From contig NZ_KL585400.1 in NCBI RefSeq assembly GCF_000721935.1, positions 68,852 to 75,079 of the forward strand: 6,228 nucleotides of DNA, given 5' to 3'. This document shows positions 4,711 to 6,228 of the stretch, piece after piece. The DNA comes from Streptomyces sp. NRRL WC-3549. Lineage in GTDB: Bacteria; Actinomycetota; Actinomycetes; Streptomycetales; Streptomycetaceae. Each line of letters begins with the position of its first letter. Position 1 is the first letter of the stretch. A program made the position numbers and the translations under genes. Below the pieces are notes generated by a model. It was not told the DNA's origin. It saw nothing but the letters and a program-made list of their open reading frames with translations, and searched no databases.

Positions 4711-5480
4711 GAACCCCTGACCTGGTTGAGCTGGGCCGTCAGGAGGTGGGAGTCGAGCAGCGAGACGTCGGCCGTGCGGTCCGCGCGCGCGTAGCCGTTC
4801 AGCATGCGCTTGGTCAGGACGAGGGCCTCCGGCGAGCGGCGGACGAGCGGTCTGGTCCACGCGGCGACGGCCCGGTCGAGCTGGTCGAGGGGGACGACCT
4901 TGTGCAGCAGGCCCAGCCGGTGGGCCGTGGGCGCGTCGAACGGCTCGCAGGTGAGCATGAACTCGCGGATGCGGGCGGCGCCCGCCTCCGAGATCAGCCG
5001 GCCCATGGCACCGCCCCACGCGGGCGGAAGCCCCACGCCCACCTCCGGCATGCGGAAGCGGGCGGTGTCCGCGCCCGCGCGCAGGTCGCAGTAGGCGGCG
5101 AGCGCGAGCCCGGCGCCGACGACCCGGCCGTGGAGCCGGGCGATGGTGACCGCGTGGGTGGTCTCCAGCGCCTGGCACAGCCGGTGGGCCTTGTCCGCGA
5201 TGCGCCGCAGCGTCCCGCCGGTCGGGTCCGCGGTCAGGGCCGCCTGGAACTCGTTGCGGTCGGCCCCCAGGCAGAAGTCCTCGCCCATGGACGACAGGAG
5301 CAGCACCCGGATGTCGGGACGCTCGTGGAGGCCGTCGACCAGGGCGATGAGGGCGTCCAGGGCGGCGACGTCCAGGACGTCCTCCCCGAGCACCGGGTTG
5401 AGGCGTACGTGGAGGACGGCGCCCTCCTGCTCGACGCCTATCGCCTCACGGGCGGTGCGGGTGAGAGTCATGTCGTTCAT
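4707..5480 (-). CDS. Enoyl-CoA hydratase/isomerase (crotonase) family protein
   Basis: A 257-residue crotonase-fold protein, normal in length. These enzymes stabilise an enolate of a CoA or carrier thioester in an oxyanion hole for hydration, isomerisation, dehydration or C-C chemistry. Both oxyanion-hole segments are clear: EDFCLGADRNEF (67-78) and GRVVGAGLALAAYCDLRAGA (118-137). RFRMPEVGVGLPPAWGGAMG (141-160) keeps Glu146, equivalent to rat hydratase Glu164. The other acid, Glu144 in the rat enzyme, falls in the GAGLALAAYCD motif and is Ala126 here, so a classical hydratase mechanism is unlikely and an isomerase or another crotonase reaction is more probable. The C-terminus (SPEALVLTKRMLNGY, 216-230) is the usual trimer helix. 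The ATG at 5480 overlaps the P450 stop as ATGA; a second in-frame ATG lies at 5471. Coupling suggests the two enzymes share a pathway. Confidence 0.9.
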   Translation of the reverse strand: MNDMTLTRTAREAIGVEQEGAVLHVRLNPVLGEDVLDVAALDALIALVDGLHERPDIRVLLLSSMGEDFCLGADRNEFQAALTADPTGGTLRRIADKAHRLCQALETTHAVTIARLHGRVVGAGLALAAYCDLRAGADTARFRMPEVGVGLPPAWGGAMGRLISEAGAARIREFMLTCEPFDAPTAHRLGLLHKVVPLDQLDRAVAAWTRPLVRRSPEALVLTKRMLNGYARADRTADVSLLDSHLLTAQLNQVRGS

Positions 5481-6228
5481 GCGAGCGTGACATCCAGATT
5501 CAGCAGACGGCGGAACGCCACCCGGGGCGCCCACGAGGGGGGGTGCGCGAGGGCGAGGCGGGGAAGGCGTCCGACGAGTTGCCGGAGCAGGACGTGGGCC
5601 TCCATACGGGCCAGGGGGGCGCCGAGGCAGTAGTGGATGCCTCCGCTGAACGCCAGGTGGCCGGGGGTGCGCAGGGGGTCGAACCGGTCCGGGTCGCTGT
5701 GCCGGGCGGGGTCCCGGTGGGCCGCGCCCACCATGAGGTGGACCATCTCGTCCTTGCGTATCTCGACGCCGTCGAGCAGGCAGTCCGCGGCGGCGACCCG
5801 GCTGATCACATGGGTGGGCGCGTCGTAGCGCAGCGCCTCCTCCACGAACCCGGGCACCAGGCCGGGGTCGGCGGCGAGCTTCTCCCACCACTCCGGGTGC
5901 TCCACGAGCAGGAGCACCGTCGTGGACAGCATGTTGGCGGTGGTCTCCAGGGCCGCCAGCAGGACGAAGAGGGCCAGGAAGTAGACCCCCTCGTCCGCCT
6001 TGTCGCGATCCGGCTCCATGGCGTCCCAGGTCGCGATCCACCGCGAGACGGGGTCATCACCCGGTCTCGCGCGCCGCTGGTGCACCAGGTCCGTGAAGTA
6101 GGAGCGCAGTTCGGCCGTGGCCGTGTCGGAGAGGGCCAGCTGGCTGGCGGACGGCAGCAGCTCCTGGGTGAAGACCTGATCGTGGGTCAGGTCCCGCAGC
6201 CGCGGCAGGTCCGCACTCGGCAGTCCGA
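5477..6228 (-). CDS. Cytochrome P450, N-terminus beyond the window
   Basis: The frame is open from the right edge to the stop at 5477-5479, giving 249 residues, about the last 60% of a soluble bacterial class I P450 (usually about 400 residues). It uses two electrons from a ferredoxin/reductase, not seen here, to insert oxygen into a substrate. Numbering from the first complete codon: the I-helix LLAALETTANML (89-100) carries Glu94-Thr95 for oxygen activation, but the customary Gly before them is Ala92. EEALRY (129-134) holds the ExxR of helix K (Glu130, Arg133). The heme loop FSGGIHYCLGAPLAR (193-207) has the thiolate ligand Cys200. RDPARHSDPDRFDPLR (171-186) is the usual stretch before it. 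The protein ends RLLNLDVTLA, a complete C-terminus. It looks like the CYP105/107-type enzymes of natural-product tailoring, but substrate and exact family cannot be assigned. It is co-translated with the crotonase. Confidence 0.95.
   Translation of the reverse strand, partial: GLPSADLPRLRDLTHDQVFTQELLPSASQLALSDTATAELRSYFTDLVHQRRARPGDDPVSRWIATWDAMEPDRDKADEGVYFLALFVLLAALETTANMLSTTVLLLVEHPEWWEKLAADPGLVPGFVEEALRYDAPTHVISRVAAADCLLDGVEIRKDEMVHLMVGAAHRDPARHSDPDRFDPLRTPGHLAFSGGIHYCLGAPLARMEAHVLLRQLVGRLPRLALAHPPSWAPRVAFRRLLNLDVTLA

Noticed and set aside
4122..4712. Plus-strand open frame of 196 codons through the STAS gene and beyond
   Set aside because: It overlaps the STAS gene in another frame and is Pro/Arg/Gly-rich with no motif.

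Overview
The window is high-GC DNA with strong G/C bias at third codon positions, GGAGG-type ribosome binding sites, a GTG start and several 4-base ATGA stop/start overlaps. This is the signature of an actinomycete, very probably Streptomyces. Gene identities come from reading translations and motifs; no database search was made.

Layout. (a) 1-78, minus: the first 26 codons of a gene running off the left edge. It has a twin-arginine-like export signal, A/T-rich codon usage and a TTA codon. (b) 79-317: a gene-free spacer, AT-richer to about 220, then a hairpin and three perfect tandem copies of a 20-bp GC-rich unit next to a stop codon. (c) 318-2320, minus: a translationally coupled pair, hemL (glutamate-1-semialdehyde aminomutase, tetrapyrrole synthesis) followed by a histidine phosphatase. 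(d) 2321-2615: a divergent intergenic region with an 11-bp palindrome and an imperfect second copy of a 22-bp stretch of the hemL 5' end. (e) 2616-3200, plus: an unrecognised 194-residue protein. (f) 3201-3609: a 409-bp non-coding gap with three strong potential hairpins. (g) 3610-4506, plus: a GHKL-fold anti-sigma-type ATP-binding protein and a STAS-domain antagonist, the two halves of a partner-switching module, the second probably leaderless. (h) 4654-6228, minus: the C-terminal two thirds of a cytochrome P450, a crotonase-fold enzyme overlapping it by 4 bases, and possibly an 18-codon ORF overlapping the crotonase stop by 4 bases.

How they work together. The hemL pair is ordinary housekeeping. 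The anti-sigma/antagonist pair would control an unidentified sigma factor or other target by Ser phosphorylation, and no sigma factor lies in the window. The P450 and crotonase are co-translated and probably act on the same (perhaps CoA- or carrier-bound) substrate in a specialised pathway whose other genes lie to the right. The left edge looks like imported DNA. The best leads are the atypical left-edge gene with its AT-rich flank, the 18-codon coupled ORF behind the P450/crotonase pair, and the tandem repeat after the phosphatase. I see no CRISPR array, tRNA, rRNA or recognisable transposase.
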